In this document: positions 15,675 to 25,769 of the stretch, piece by piece
How the letters are laid out: each line of letters opens with the position of its first letter
Position numbering within the stretch: the stretch's first letter is position 1
DNA from: Streptococcus suis
Lineage (GTDB): Bacteria; Bacillota; Bacilli; Lactobacillales; Streptococcaceae
DNA length: 64,000 bases
Reading direction: 5' to 3'
Assembly: GCA_022354845.1 (NCBI GenBank)
Contig: CP031970.1
Span: 1,302,001 to 1,366,000, forward strand
Notes under the pieces: model-generated
Databases searched by the model: none
What the model saw: only the letters and a program-made list of their open reading frames with translations
Told to the model about the DNA's origin: nothing
Position numbers and translations under genes: made by a program

Positions 15675-17336
15675 ATGTCTTTTGACGGATTTTTTTTACA
15701 TCACATGACGGCTGAGTTAAGGGCAAATTTAGAAGGTGGGCGGATTCAGAAAATCAACCAGCCCTTTGAACAGGAAATTGTTCTGAACATCCGAAGCAAC
15801 CGTCAGAGCCATAAATTGCTCTTGTCTGCACATTCCATTTTGGGCCGTGTCCAACTTACTCAAACAGAATTTACAAATCCTAAGGTGCCTAATACCTTTA
15901 CTATGATTCTGAGGAAGTATTTACAAGGTGCGGTTATCGAGGAAATTAAACAGCTAGAAAACGATCGGATTTTAGAGTTTTCGGTGTCCAACAAGGACGA
16001 GATTGGAGACCATATCCAAGCTACCTTGATAGTAGAAATCATGGGAAAACATAGCAATATCATCTTGGTAGATAAGTCTGAACAGAAGATTATCGAGGCT
16101 ATCAAGCACGTTGGTTTCTCGCAAAATTCCTACCGAACTATCTTGCCTGGTTCCACCTACATTCGACCGCCGGAGACGCATTCTCTCAACCCTTACACGG
16201 TATCTGACGAGAAATTATTTGAAATCCTATCGACTCAGGAACTGAGTCCTATAAATCTCCAACAGGTCTTTCAAGGTTTGGGGCGGGATACGGCTTCTGA
16301 ACTGGCCAGTCATTTGCAGACAGACCGTCTGAAGAACTTCCGAGCCTTTTTTGACCAGGCTACACATCCTAGCCTGACAGACAAGTCCTATGCTGCTTTG
16401 CCATTTGCCAATAGCCCTGAAAACCAGCCACACTTTGAAAGCCTGAGCAGTCTGCTGGACTTCTACTATCAGGACAAAGCGGAGCGGGATCGGGTGGCCC
16501 AACAGGCCAATGAGCTGATCAAGCGGGTGGCCAGTGAGTTAGAGAAGAATCGCAAGAAGCTGATCAAGCAGGAGCAGGAATTGGCGGATACGGAGACGGC
16601 GGAGTTGGTGCGGCAAAAGGGTGAGCTCCTGACCACATACCTGCATCAGGTACCCAACGACCAGCCGAGCGTGCGGTTAGACAACTACTATACGGGCCAG
16701 GAGCTGGAAATTGAGTTGGACGTAACACTTACTCCTAGCCAGAATGCCCAACGTTACTTCAAGAAATACCAGAAACTCAAGGAAGCGGTCAAGCACCTAA
16801 CCAACTTGATTGAGGAGACCAAGTCGACCATTGTCTATCTGGAGTCCGTTGACACCATGCTGGGACAGGCTAGTCTGGCTGAAATTGATGAGATCCGCGA
16901 GGAATTGATTGAAACAGGCTACCTCAAGCGTCGCCACCGTGAGAAAATCCATAAACGTCAGAAACCTGAGCGTTACTTGGCGACGGACGGGAAAACCATT
17001 ATTCTGGTTGGAAAGAATAACCTGCAAAATGATGAATTGACCTTCAAAATGGCCAAAAAAGGCGAACTCTGGTTCCATGCCAAAGACATTCCAGGTAGTC
17101 ATGTGGTCATCACAGACAACTTGGACCCAAGTGACGAAGTCAAGACAGATGCGGCGGAACTAGCTGCCTACTTCTCCAAGGCAAGGCATTCTAACTTAGT
17201 TCAAGTCGATATGATTGAAGCTAAGAAATTGCATAAGCCAACAGGTGGCAAGCCTGGTTTTGTGACCTATCGCGGTCAGAAAACCCTCCGTGTCACCCCA
17301 ACAGAAGAAAAAATAAAGACCATGAAAATCAATTAA
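15675..17336 (+). CDS. rqcH: Rqc2/RqcH-type protein (fibronectin-binding protein PavA/FbpS family)
   Basis: 553 residues with the NFACT layout: an N-terminal NFACT-N domain (SFDGFFLHHMTAELR), a long central coiled coil (about residues 270-420, rich in Glu/Lys/Leu) and a C-terminal NFACT-R domain (LWFHAKDIPGSHVVI). Members bind stalled 50S subunits with peptidyl-tRNA and add C-terminal Ala tails; in streptococci the same proteins were first described as fibronectin-binding adhesins without signal peptide. No secretion signal is seen here. The stop codon lies within the loop of its terminator. Confidence 0.92.
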   Translation: MSFDGFFLHHMTAELRANLEGGRIQKINQPFEQEIVLNIRSNRQSHKLLLSAHSILGRVQLTQTEFTNPKVPNTFTMILRKYLQGAVIEEIKQLENDRILEFSVSNKDEIGDHIQATLIVEIMGKHSNIILVDKSEQKIIEAIKHVGFSQNSYRTILPGSTYIRPPETHSLNPYTVSDEKLFEILSTQELSPINLQQVFQGLGRDTASELASHLQTDRLKNFRAFFDQATHPSLTDKSYAALPFANSPENQPHFESLSSLLDFYYQDKAERDRVAQQANELIKRVASELEKNRKKLIKQEQELADTETAELVRQKGELLTTYLHQVPNDQPSVRLDNYYTGQELEIELDVTLTPSQNAQRYFKKYQKLKEAVKHLTNLIEETKSTIVYLESVDTMLGQASLAEIDEIREELIETGYLKRRHREKIHKRQKPERYLATDGKTIILVGKNNLQNDELTFKMAKKGELWFHAKDIPGSHVVITDNLDPSDEVKTDAAELAAYFSKARHSNLVQVDMIEAKKLHKPTGGKPGFVTYRGQKTLRVTPTEEKIKTMKIN

Positions 17337-17350
17337 TTTTCATGGTCTTT
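17315..17350 (+). terminator. Terminator overlapping the rqcH stop codon
   Basis: AAAGACCATGAAAAT pairs perfectly with ATTTTCATGGTCTTT, then TCTTT. The left arm encodes the last residues of the protein. It may also serve the convergent pnpS gene. Confidence 0.8.
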
Positions 17351-17353
17351 TCT

Positions 17354-19012
17354 TTACCCATTTTTTGGAAAGTGAACAGTCATTGTGGTGCCTTGACCTA
17401 GTTGACTAGATACTTGGACACTTGCACCGTGAACCTGTAAGGCATGTTTCACTATTGAAAGTCCAAGGCCTGTCCCCCCCACTTGTTTTGAACGACTTTT
17501 GTCCACACGATAAAAACGTTCAAAAATACGTTCCTGATCAGCTTTCGAAATACCAATGCCGGTATCTCGAACCTCTAGGTTAATGTGTTCTTGATCTTGA
17601 TATAGATCAATTGTGACCTGACCACCATCTCTATTATATTTGATGGCATTGTCACATAAATTATACACAATGGATTGTAAGAGAGCGGGATTGCCTGTAA
17701 TATCAACCTCATCCCCATTAAATTGAATTGAGATCCCTCGCTGATCTGCTTTTTCTTGTAGGCTAGCAACCACCTGTTGGATGACTCCTTTAAAGTGGAT
17801 TGGCTCTTTACTGATTGTCCGCCCCTCGTCTAGTTGCGTCAATTGAAGAATATCTTCAACCAATTGGATCATCCGCTGTGACTCTTGATATATTTTTTCA
17901 GAAAATAATTGTATATTTTCAGGAGAAACCACATTGGCCCTGAGAATTTCAGAATAGCCTGATAAAATATGCAAAGGCGTCCGCAATTCGTGTGATACTG
18001 TTGCTGTGAATTCTCTCCGTAACTTATCAAGATAATATTGTTCTGTCACATCAAAAAATAGAAAAACTGCTCCAGATTGGAGTTTGTCTGTCCAAATAGG
18101 TCTAGCAATAACCTTGTACTGACTATCTTTTATTTCACAAATGGACTCCACTTTTTGCCCATTCAAAACGGTATCCATCAGACTTTTCAGGCCAAGATTC
18201 CGTTGAAAGAAAGGCAAGGATTGGCCAAAATCATCAGATTGAAAATCTAGTAGTTGGCTGGCTGCTCCATTGTAACTAACCAAATGCCCCTTGGCATCCA
18301 CAATAACCATTCCTTCTTTTATCTTGGAGATAATTGTGTCAAACTCATCTTGCTTTTGTTGCAATAAGGTTTCTTTTTCAGCAAGTTGTGATTGATGGTA
18401 ATCCAGACGCTTCAGCAAAGGGTGGAGTTCCGCGTAGACTTCATTGTCTAATGGTTTATCCAAATCTATTGCTTCTAAAGGTGCAAGTAATTTTTTTGAG
18501 GTTAATCTTGCTAGGAGGATTGCTGCAAAAACAGAAATCAAGAATAGTAGACTAACCCATGGTGCTAAATTCCATAATAAAACAACAATCGTTTTCTGTG
18601 CGATAGCTAAGCGAATCACTGTGCCATCATTTAAGCGTTGAGAAGTATAGAGCAATCGCTGGGTTAAAGTGGCTGATTGTCGAATACTCTCACCATAACC
18701 AGTTTCGAGTGCTTCCACCACTTCTTCACGATTGCTGTGGTTGTCTAATTGTTTGACATCTTTTTCAGAATCATAGAGCACTTGACCATCATGTGCAATC
18801 CAGGTAACACGCAAATCTTGCAAATCAATTTGATCCAGATAGGTCTGTCCATCCTCCTCAACTGCTTGTGCAATGAGACTGGTTTGGAGCCTTAATTGAT
18901 CTAACTGTGAATTTGTAAAGTAGTGATATAAATAGCCTAAGATAAGGATAATGGTACCTAAGAAGATGGACATCGAAGACAGCAAAACTGTTCGAAAAAT
19001 TTTCTTAGTCAT
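17354..19012 (-). CDS. pnpS: Sensor histidine kinase of the phosphate locus
   Basis: 552 residues: a transmembrane helix near the N-terminus (about 7-30), an extracellular sensor region, a second helix (about 152-172), a PAS-like domain (DTIISKIKEGMVIVDAKGHL), a HisKA motif with the phospho-His in TVSHELRTPLH, and an HATPase with NAIKYN, DTGIGI and GGTGLGLSIV boxes. This is the PhoR/WalK layout. The ATG at 19012 overlaps the regulator's stop codon (ATGACTAA) and has a strong GGAGGAAGAGG site. It is the last gene of the pst-phoU-pnpRS unit; in pneumococcus the same pair (PnpRS) controls pst. Confidence 0.9.
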   Translation of the reverse strand: MTKKIFRTVLLSSMSIFLGTIILILGYLYHYFTNSQLDQLRLQTSLIAQAVEEDGQTYLDQIDLQDLRVTWIAHDGQVLYDSEKDVKQLDNHSNREEVVEALETGYGESIRQSATLTQRLLYTSQRLNDGTVIRLAIAQKTIVVLLWNLAPWVSLLFLISVFAAILLARLTSKKLLAPLEAIDLDKPLDNEVYAELHPLLKRLDYHQSQLAEKETLLQQKQDEFDTIISKIKEGMVIVDAKGHLVSYNGAASQLLDFQSDDFGQSLPFFQRNLGLKSLMDTVLNGQKVESICEIKDSQYKVIARPIWTDKLQSGAVFLFFDVTEQYYLDKLRREFTATVSHELRTPLHILSGYSEILRANVVSPENIQLFSEKIYQESQRMIQLVEDILQLTQLDEGRTISKEPIHFKGVIQQVVASLQEKADQRGISIQFNGDEVDITGNPALLQSIVYNLCDNAIKYNRDGGQVTIDLYQDQEHINLEVRDTGIGISKADQERIFERFYRVDKSRSKQVGGTGLGLSIVKHALQVHGASVQVSSQLGQGTTMTVHFPKNG

Positions 19013-19682
19013 CCTCTTCCTCCAGTTGGTAACCAACACCTCTAACAGTTTTTATGTAACCACCTGCACTCCCCAGTTTCTGACGTAAGGTTCCAACATG
19101 CACATCAACTGTACGGGTTTCACCGAGAAAGTCCTGTCCCCAAACCCTGTCCAATAATTCTTGACGACTAAATACTTTCTGGGGTGCTTTTAGGAGCATA
19201 TGGAGCAATTCAAACTCCTTCAATGTCAGTTCAACTTTCCGTTTTCTAACCGATACTTTATGTCGCTCTACATCCATCTGAATATCGCCAAAGTAACAAA
19301 GATCCAATGGTTGATTTCGCTGACTTCTCCGTAAAACAGCCTTAATACGTGAAATCATTTCCATCATTCCAAAGGGTTTGACCAGGTAATCATCAGCACC
19401 AAGATCCAGACTTTGAACCTTGTCGATTTCCGTTCCTCTAGCTGTTGCCATCACAACAGGGAGATCGCGTGTGTAGGACTGACTTCTTAGTTCCTGTAAA
19501 ATGGAAATTCCATCCTGTCCTGGCATCATTACATCTAATAAAACCAAGTCTGGTAATTCTTGTTCAATGGCTGGCCAAAAGGCTTCAGCGTCAGCAAAAC
19601 CTCTAGCCTCAAAACCAGCGGTCTTGAGGCTATAGATCATTAATTCACGAATGGCATCATCATCTTCAACACAGTAGATCAT
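19005..19682 (-). CDS. pnpR: OmpR/PhoB-family response regulator of the phosphate locus
   Basis: 225 residues with a receiver domain (acidic pocket EDDD at the start, phospho-acceptor Asp in LVLLDVMMPGQDG, Lys in DDYLVKPFG) and a winged-helix DNA-binding domain (LTLKEFELLHMLL to YIKTVRGVGYQLE). It overlaps pnpS by 8 nt and follows phoU by 5 nt. It probably binds the repeated TTTACA sites upstream of pstS, which would make the locus autoregulated; this is inferred from PhoB/PhoP family behaviour. Confidence 0.92.
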   Translation of the reverse strand: MIYCVEDDDAIRELMIYSLKTAGFEARGFADAEAFWPAIEQELPDLVLLDVMMPGQDGISILQELRSQSYTRDLPVVMATARGTEIDKVQSLDLGADDYLVKPFGMMEMISRIKAVLRRSQRNQPLDLCYFGDIQMDVERHKVSVRKRKVELTLKEFELLHMLLKAPQKVFSRQELLDRVWGQDFLGETRTVDVHVGTLRQKLGSAGGYIKTVRGVGYQLEEEDD

Positions 19683-19687
19683 TTATT

Positions 19688-20329
19688 TTACCCTTCTAAT
19701 TGACCTGTGATAGCGTAACGAACCCATTTAGCAATATTTACAGCGTGATCTCCAATGCGTTCTAGATACTTAGCAATCATCAACAAGTCAATGGCCTGGT
19801 CCCCATTTGCAGAATGGTTCCCTAAATAATTGGCTAGTTTCTCTTTTATTGTACCAAAATATTGGTCAACTGTATCGTCTTTTTCAATCACTTCATGTGC
19901 TAAACGATCACTTTCCTTTACAAAGGCATCCAAACTACCAACAACCATCTGGGTAACCTGCTCTGCCATTTTTTTAACCAAAGGAATTTCATCCACCAAA
20001 TCAATCGTGTTACGGCTGATTAAATCCGCAATTTCAGAGGATTGAGCTCCGATCCGTTTCATATCATACACCATTTTTAGGGCTGAGGAAACAGTTCGTA
20101 GGTCTCTAGCAACTGGCTGTTGGCACAAGAGCAATTTGATACAGCGTGCTTCAATATCTCGCTCTAATTCCTCAATTTGCAGGTAGGTTTGTTGAATACG
20201 CTCTTGATCGAGACTTTCAGGACCATTGAGCCCTTCGAGTGAACAATTGATAATCTCTTCGCAGAGGGCCCCCATAAAGACCATATCTTTTTGCAAATCT
20301 TCTAACTGACTTTCGAATCGTGACCGCAT
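19688..20329 (-). CDS. phoU: Phosphate transport regulator PhoU
   Basis: A 213-residue all-helical protein with the two three-helix-bundle repeats of PhoU and the E/D-rich metal-binding motifs (for example ALKMVYDMKRIGAQSSEIADL and AKYLERIGDHAVNIAKW). PhoU links the Pst transporter to the sensor kinase and limits phosphate uptake. Its ATG overlaps the pstB stop codon (TAATG), so translation is coupled. Confidence 0.95.
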   Translation of the reverse strand: MRSRFESQLEDLQKDMVFMGALCEEIINCSLEGLNGPESLDQERIQQTYLQIEELERDIEARCIKLLLCQQPVARDLRTVSSALKMVYDMKRIGAQSSEIADLISRNTIDLVDEIPLVKKMAEQVTQMVVGSLDAFVKESDRLAHEVIEKDDTVDQYFGTIKEKLANYLGNHSANGDQAIDLLMIAKYLERIGDHAVNIAKWVRYAITGQLEG

Positions 20330-21078
20330 TAGCCAAACCTCCCTGTAATGTAATCTTCTGTACGTGGATCTTCAGGCATACTGAAGAGAGTGCTGGTTTT
20401 ATTGGATTCCACAACTTCTCCCAACAAGAAGAAAGCTGTTTGGTCTGAAACCCTCAAAGCCTGCTGCATGTTGTGTGTCACCATGATAATGGTATAATCT
20501 TTTTTTAATTCCAGCACCAATTCCTCAATTTTAGCTGTGGAAATTGGGTCAAGAGCACTTGTTGGTTCATCCATCAACAAAACTTCTGGCTCAATAGCAA
20601 GCGCACGCGCAATGCAGAGACGTTGCTGCTGGCCACCAGACAAACCTAAAGCCGACTTGTTAAGACGATCTTTTACCTCATCCCAGATAGCTGCTTGACG
20701 CAATGATTTTTCAACAATTTTATCCAACTCTAATTTATTGTGAATTCCGTGAGTTCGAGGACCGTAAGCCACGTTATCATAAATGCTCATCGGGAAAGGA
20801 TTTGGTTTCTGGAAAACCATTCCCACTTTTTTACGAAGTACTGTTGTTTTCATGTCTGTATAAATATCTTTCTGGTCCAATAATACTTTACCAGTGATAC
20901 GGCAATTTTTCACTAAATCGTTCATCCGGTTCAGGCTTTTCAAGAGGGTTGACTTACCACAACCAGATGGGCCAATGAAGGCAGTGATTTGATTACTTGG
21001 AATATCCAAGTTGATATTTTTCAAGGCTTGAAATTCTCCATAGTACAGATCAAAGTCCTGAATGCTAAATTTACTCAT
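20329..21078 (-). CDS. pstB: Phosphate ABC transporter ATPase PstB
   Basis: 249 residues with Walker [13 protein letters not shown], the Q-loop [20 protein letters not shown] that is typical of PstB, signature [16 protein letters not shown] and Walker [15 protein letters not shown]. It powers high-affinity phosphate uptake through PstC/PstA. It overlaps pstA by 8 nt and phoU by 1 nt. Confidence 0.97.
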   Translation of the reverse strand: MSKFSIQDFDLYYGEFQALKNINLDIPSNQITAFIGPSGCGKSTLLKSLNRMNDLVKNCRITGKVLLDQKDIYTDMKTTVLRKKVGMVFQKPNPFPMSIYDNVAYGPRTHGIHNKLELDKIVEKSLRQAAIWDEVKDRLNKSALGLSGGQQQRLCIARALAIEPEVLLMDEPTSALDPISTAKIEELVLELKKDYTIIMVTHNMQQALRVSDQTAFFLLGEVVESNKTSTLFSMPEDPRTEDYITGRFG

Positions 21079-21922
21079 GCTTATTTCTTCCTAATTTATT
21101 TGCAATCCATTCGGATAAAAGGTTCATCACGATAACGAGAATCAAGAGAATAACTGCTGTAGCGTAGGTTTGATTGACATAAATACCTTCGCCAGAAATC
21201 AAGTACATATGTACAGCCAATGTTCGTCCTGAACTTGTTAAACTCTTGGCAACCTCCGCCACTGTGCCTGCAGTGAAGATAAGAGCTGCAGACTCACCAA
21301 TCACACGCCCCAAAGCCAAAACAACACCTGAAAAGATACCAGGCAAGGCTGATGGTAGAACAACTTGAAAAATTGTACGTAACTTTCCAGCTCCGAGTGC
21401 GAAACTACCTTCACGATACCCATCTTCAACTGATAATAAAGCTTCTTCTGTTGTACGCATTATCAAAGGTAAAATCATAATACTTAACGTCGCTGCACCA
21501 GCAATAATCGATAATCCTAGATTTAAAAATTTTACAAAGAAGAGCGCTCCAAACAATCCATAAATAACAGAGGGGATTCCGGATAAGGTTTCTGTTGCCA
21601 GCCGAACAACTGTGACAAGTGGATTACCTGACTTAGCATATTCCGTTAGGTAAACAGAAGCACCGATACCAATTGGTAGGGCAATCAACAAGGCTAAAAT
21701 AGCCATCAAAATCGTATTTAGTAAGGCTGGTAACATTGAAACATTTTCACTATTATAGGTCCAGGAAAATAATTCTGGTCTAAGAAAAGGAATCCCTTTC
21801 AGTAAAATATAGCCCACAATAAATACGGTTGCTAATCCAGCAAGGCTAGCAGATAGATAGACTACCAGTCTCAAAAAGAGCGACAAGCGGTCATCACTAT
21901 CTTGTTTCTTAAAAAATGACAC
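21071..21922 (-). CDS. pstA: Phosphate ABC transporter permease PstA
   Basis: 283 residues with six predicted transmembrane helices and the binding-protein-dependent transport signature around [21 protein letters not shown] (the EAA loop that contacts PstB). It forms the membrane channel with PstC. The gene lies 3 nt behind pstC and overlaps pstB. Confidence 0.95.
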   Translation of the reverse strand: MSFFKKQDSDDRLSLFLRLVVYLSASLAGLATVFIVGYILLKGIPFLRPELFSWTYNSENVSMLPALLNTILMAILALLIALPIGIGASVYLTEYAKSGNPLVTVVRLATETLSGIPSVIYGLFGALFFVKFLNLGLSIIAGAATLSIMILPLIMRTTEEALLSVEDGYREGSFALGAGKLRTIFQVVLPSALPGIFSGVVLALGRVIGESAALIFTAGTVAEVAKSLTSSGRTLAVHMYLISGEGIYVNQTYATAVILLILVIVMNLLSEWIANKLGRNKHE

Positions 21923-21925
21923 TAC

Positions 21926-22774
21926 TTAGTCCTCCTTTTTATATAAGAGATAGAAAGCCAAATTGATGATTAAAATAAATACAAACAAGATGACTGCTGT
22001 ACCAATCAAGGCTTCACGATGTAAATCAGTTGAATATCCCATTTCCATTACAATGTTTGTTGTTAATGTCCGTACACCTGATGTAATGGAAGTTGGAATC
22101 AACGCTTGGTTACCGGCTACCATAATGACAGCCATTGTTTCCCCCATAGCACGACCTAAACCTAAAATGACGCTGGCTAAAATACCTCTACGTGCTGCTG
22201 GTAGAACGACGAAAAAAATACTCTGTTCATGCGATGCACCTAAAGCAAGCCCACCTTGATAATAAGATTCTGGAACAGCACGTAACGATGCTTCGGATAC
22301 ACTGATAATTGTTGGCAAAATCATGATTCCCAAGAGAATTGATGCCGTCAACACTCCCATACCATGCCCACCAACATTATTCCGAACAAATGGCACTAAA
22401 ACTACCAAACCGAAGAATCCATATACAACTGAGGGAATTCCTGCCATCAAGCTAACTGCTCGTTTAAAAATGGGATACCATTTTTCCTTACAAAAGAAAG
22501 CAAGAAAGAGTGATGTTAAGATACCAATTGGAACCCCAATCACTAAGGCACCAAAAGTAACATAAACAGACCCAATAATCATTGGCAAAATACCAAAAAT
22601 TTGATTAGAAGGTCTCCACTCTAGACCAAATAGAAAATTGCCCCATCCAATTTCTTGAATAGCTGGTAAACCTGCTGAAAATAGAAAGGCACAAATAAAA
22701 ATAACTGATAAAACGGAAATGCAGGCAGCCAGAAAAAAGACTGCTTGCATACCGGTTTCTCTGAATTGACGCAT
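21926..22774 (-). CDS. pstC: Phosphate ABC transporter permease PstC
   Basis: 282 residues with six hydrophobic helices and the EAA loop SEASLRAVPESYYQGGLALG. The motif MAGIPSVVYGFFGL is shared by PstC and PstA proteins. It lies 10 nt after pstS and is part of the pst operon. Confidence 0.95.
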   Translation of the reverse strand: MRQFRETGMQAVFFLAACISVLSVIFICAFLFSAGLPAIQEIGWGNFLFGLEWRPSNQIFGILPMIIGSVYVTFGALVIGVPIGILTSLFLAFFCKEKWYPIFKRAVSLMAGIPSVVYGFFGLVVLVPFVRNNVGGHGMGVLTASILLGIMILPTIISVSEASLRAVPESYYQGGLALGASHEQSIFFVVLPAARRGILASVILGLGRAMGETMAVIMVAGNQALIPTSITSGVRTLTTNIVMEMGYSTDLHREALIGTAVILFVFILIINLAFYLLYKKED

Positions 22775-22784
22775 GAAACTCCCC

Positions 22785-23666
22785 TTAGTTTGAAGTAAAG
22801 TCTGACCACTTAGTTTTTTTACCAGTAAAGATGTCCTGTACTTCTTGACTTGTTAATCCATTAATTGGATTATCCTTGTTCACAATCACTGCGATACCAT
22901 CGATAGCAATCGCTGTTCCTGATACACCAGCTGATGTTTCAGAATCTTTTAATTCACGTGAAGCCATACCGATGTCTGCACTACCTTCGATAGCGTTTGT
23001 AACACCTGTCGATGAATCACTTTGCTGAACTTCAACAGTTACACCAGCATTAACTTTTTGATATGCTTCTTTCAGTTTTTCCATCACTGGGTTGACTGAA
23101 CTTGAACCTGAAACTGTTACCTTACCAGAAGTAACACTTGCTTGGTAGGATCCTTTTGCATCAACTGGAATATAGCCAGTTTTCTCGACCACTGCTTGAC
23201 CTTCTGTACTTAAAATGAAATTGATAAAGTCTTGAGCTGTTTCTGAGACACTTGCCTGTGTAACAATATTGAAAGGACGGGCAATTTTGTATTCACCAGA
23301 TTTGATGGTATCAACACTTGCATCAACGCCATCAATCTCAAGTGTTTTACTATTTCCATCCAAGGCACCGAGTGAAACATAACCAATTGCAGTATTGTCC
23401 CCAGCTACAGTTTGTAACATAACAGCTGTTGAATTTGTTACAATAGCTTGATTTGTTGTGTTATCAACTTTTTCACCATTTGCATCCTTGGCTTCTACTC
23501 CAAACAATTCAATAAAGGCACCGCGAGTTCCTGAACCTTCTTCACGAGAAACTACCGTGATTGGTTGATCAGATGTATCAGTTGAAGATTGTCCACAAGC
23601 AGCAAGAAGACCCAAACTAGCCAAACCTACTGCAGCAATTTTTGCAAAACGAAATGTGTGTTTCAT
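22785..23666 (-). CDS. pstS: Phosphate-binding lipoprotein PstS
   Basis: 293 residues with a lipoprotein signal peptide and a lipobox ending LLAAC, Cys24 being the acylation site. The two-lobed phosphate-binding fold follows, with VVSREEGSGTRGAF and the TVSGSSSVNP segment as anion-binding loops. The order of these motifs is inverted compared with many PstS proteins (SREEGSGTR comes first), a known layout in firmicute PstS. An AAGGAG site precedes the ATG. It is first gene of pstSCAB-phoU-pnpRS. Confidence 0.93.
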   Translation of the reverse strand: MKHTFRFAKIAAVGLASLGLLAACGQSSTDTSDQPITVVSREEGSGTRGAFIELFGVEAKDANGEKVDNTTNQAIVTNSTAVMLQTVAGDNTAIGYVSLGALDGNSKTLEIDGVDASVDTIKSGEYKIARPFNIVTQASVSETAQDFINFILSTEGQAVVEKTGYIPVDAKGSYQASVTSGKVTVSGSSSVNPVMEKLKEAYQKVNAGVTVEVQQSDSSTGVTNAIEGSADIGMASRELKDSETSAGVSGTAIAIDGIAVIVNKDNPINGLTSQEVQDIFTGKKTKWSDFTSN

Positions 23667-23730
23667 AGATAACTCCTTTTCTTTATGAATACATTTTACA
23701 AATTCTTTATCAAATATATTGCCTATTTTT

Positions 23731-23747
23731 TGTAAAGTTTTTGTAAA
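23731..23747 (-). promoter_or_regulatory. Pho-box-like direct repeat upstream of pstS
   Basis: On the minus strand TTTACA-AAAAC-TTTACA gives two direct repeats with an 11-bp period, the layout of PhoB/PhoP boxes. It lies about 65-80 bp upstream of the pstS ATG. Likely the PnpR site; binding is inferred. Confidence 0.6.
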
Positions 23748-23767
23748 ATTGCAAGAAAATATAAAAA

Positions 23768-23798
23768 AGAGAGTAGTTCCAATAAGAAACTTCTCTCT
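23768..23798 (-). terminator. Terminator of the budA unit
   Basis: AGAGAGAAGTTTC pairs with GGAACTACTCTCT (one mismatch, one G-U) and is followed by a T6 tract on the minus strand. It separates budA from pstS. Confidence 0.75.
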
Positions 23799-23819
23799 TT
23801 TTAGGCTCGATTGCTAGAT

Positions 23820-24536
23820 CTATTCAGCTTTATCTATATCTTCTCTGACTTCCTTAGCGTTGAACTTAGCGAAAAGATACTGGCGATCTTGAACAGGGAA
23901 ACGTTGGTCTAGTTGATCTACTGGCCCCACTTCCACCATTCCTTCTGAGATAACATAGTCCATAACATGACCACCGAAGGCCAAATCATCCGAAATAAAA
24001 TGCAAATGATAGCCAGCCACACTGACCCCGTGAAAAATTTCTGGTGTCCAAATACCAACAATGGTGCCTGAAATATTCTCAGCGGTATACTCAGGCTGAC
24101 GACTTGCCACTTCCGCAAAACGGACATCAGAAGCCGATTTTGGAATCATGCGCACGTGCATATGCGAAAACGTCCCTTTTATTTTGATGGAACGAAAGAG
24201 ATTTTCACCATCATAATATGACTCAATCCGCTGATGCAATTCATCGCTAGTCATTTCAAAGCGTTGTTTGAAAATGACTTCTGCTTCGTGAAAAATAACC
24301 GCCGCATAGGGAACTTTCATATCAGCAGGAACTTCAACCACTTCTGGTTTTTCCCCTGCTCCTTTGGCCTGATAGGCCTTTCCATCTAAAACAATCAGCT
24401 CTCCATCAATGGAATCCAGGGTTCCCAACCCCAAATCACCATGTTCCAACAATTCACCAACCGTTAAAGAACCGCCATACAGCCCCGCCATCAAGGCACC
24501 TAAGGTATTGTATTGAAATAATCGATTTAATTGCAT
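23820..24536 (-). CDS. budA: Alpha-acetolactate decarboxylase
   Basis: This enzyme turns alpha-acetolactate into acetoin, diverting pyruvate and the branched-chain amino-acid intermediate. The 238-residue protein has the family start (LFQYNTLGALMAGLYGG), the IDGELIVLDGKAYQ strand, and the metal-ligand region GYHLHFISDDLAFGGHVMDY with the conserved histidines. It lies 3 nt behind the TPR gene, so they are probably co-transcribed. Why these are joined is not evident. Confidence 0.93.
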   Translation of the reverse strand: MQLNRLFQYNTLGALMAGLYGGSLTVGELLEHGDLGLGTLDSIDGELIVLDGKAYQAKGAGEKPEVVEVPADMKVPYAAVIFHEAEVIFKQRFEMTSDELHQRIESYYDGENLFRSIKIKGTFSHMHVRMIPKSASDVRFAEVASRQPEYTAENISGTIVGIWTPEIFHGVSVAGYHLHFISDDLAFGGHVMDYVISEGMVEVGPVDQLDQRFPVQDRQYLFAKFNAKEVREDIDKAE

Positions 24537-24539
24537 AAC

Positions 24540-25769
24540 CTACTCTTCATTCAAATATTCTTGCATGGCCAAATCATCCGGAACCAATTGGGTATAACGA
24601 CTAGCTTGCTCTTTTGCCTCATCCAAACGACCAAGTTGGCGCAACACTTCTATATAATCAGCCAAAAATTCTGGGTTTCCAACTAGATCAAGTGCCAATT
24701 CATCATACAATTGAATAGCCGCATCTTCCTGCTCCAATGCCTGATAGGCTTTTGCAATATTCCATCGAGCCAAGACATTCTCAACCTCTTCATCAAATAA
24801 AGCCACAACCTCTTGAAATCGTTCCTGCTCAAGATACAAATTAGACAAGCGCAAAGCGAGCTCATTCCCATCGTCTGCCACCTCTTTTGCTCGGAGCAAA
24901 TAGTCTTCTGCTCTCGCCTCATCATGTAATTCATAGGCATACTGAGAAGCTTGAAGTAAGAGATTGGCATCAAAATCATTTTTCGCCAGGCCTTTTTCCG
25001 TCATAGCCAAGGCTTCATCAATCTTATGCTCGGCATGAAGCGACTGAGCATAGGCATACTCGTAGCCATCAAAATCAGGATTAATCGTATCCAGTTGCTT
25101 AAAGTAGAGATTTGCCTTCTGGTATTCTTCACTTTCAAATAGCAGAGCAGCCAATTCGAAAACAGTTTGATCATCGTATTCCAACTCAACAGCTTTTTCC
25201 AAAAATTCAATTGCCACTTCAAATTTCCCTAAACTTGCATAGGCAATACCAATTCGCTGATAGGTAGAAACTCCAGTTAGTTCATAGATGTCACGATTGT
25301 CTAGTTGTGCAAAATAAGAAATGGCCTCGTCAAACAATTCCAATTCCATATCCAATTCAGCCAATCCAAAAAGAATAACCGGCTCATCGGACAAGTAACT
25401 TGCTTCCAACATTTTTTCACGCGCAACATCAGATAATCCCTCAGCCTGATACAAATCAGCCTTGACCAACAAAGCCTCCACATAAACAGGACTATCCACT
25501 GGAATTTCCTCCAAATAGGCAAAGGCTTCTTCGACCAAACCGTCTTCAAAGGCAATTTGAGCCAAATTCAGGCCAACTTCAGGGAAATCATCTTTCACTT
25601 GAGCATAGATTTGACTAGCCTGTGGGAAAAAACCAATTCCCTCTAAATATTCCGCTAGAGACAATAAAGTCTCAACATCATCTTCAGCCAATGCTCGTTT
25701 AAAATACTTATTGGCTTTCTCTAAATCCTGCTGACTGATACAAGCCACCATTTTTTCACTATTGTTCAT
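24540..25769 (-). CDS. Tetratricopeptide repeat protein
   Basis: 409 residues, almost entirely helical pairs of TPR type (for example YFAQLDNRDIYELTGVSTYQ and the repeated A..Y..LG..E pattern), strongly acidic, without signal peptide or membrane helix. Probably a cytosolic scaffold; partner unknown. It overlaps the end of the AI-2E family gene by 11 nt, and budA follows after 3 nt, which suggests one transcript of three genes. Similar long TPR proteins of unknown function occur in other streptococci. Confidence 0.85.
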   Translation of the reverse strand: MNNSEKMVACISQQDLEKANKYFKRALAEDDVETLLSLAEYLEGIGFFPQASQIYAQVKDDFPEVGLNLAQIAFEDGLVEEAFAYLEEIPVDSPVYVEALLVKADLYQAEGLSDVAREKMLEASYLSDEPVILFGLAELDMELELFDEAISYFAQLDNRDIYELTGVSTYQRIGIAYASLGKFEVAIEFLEKAVELEYDDQTVFELAALLFESEEYQKANLYFKQLDTINPDFDGYEYAYAQSLHAEHKIDEALAMTEKGLAKNDFDANLLLQASQYAYELHDEARAEDYLLRAKEVADDGNELALRLSNLYLEQERFQEVVALFDEEVENVLARWNIAKAYQALEQEDAAIQLYDELALDLVGNPEFLADYIEVLRQLGRLDEAKEQASRYTQLVPDDLAMQEYLNEE

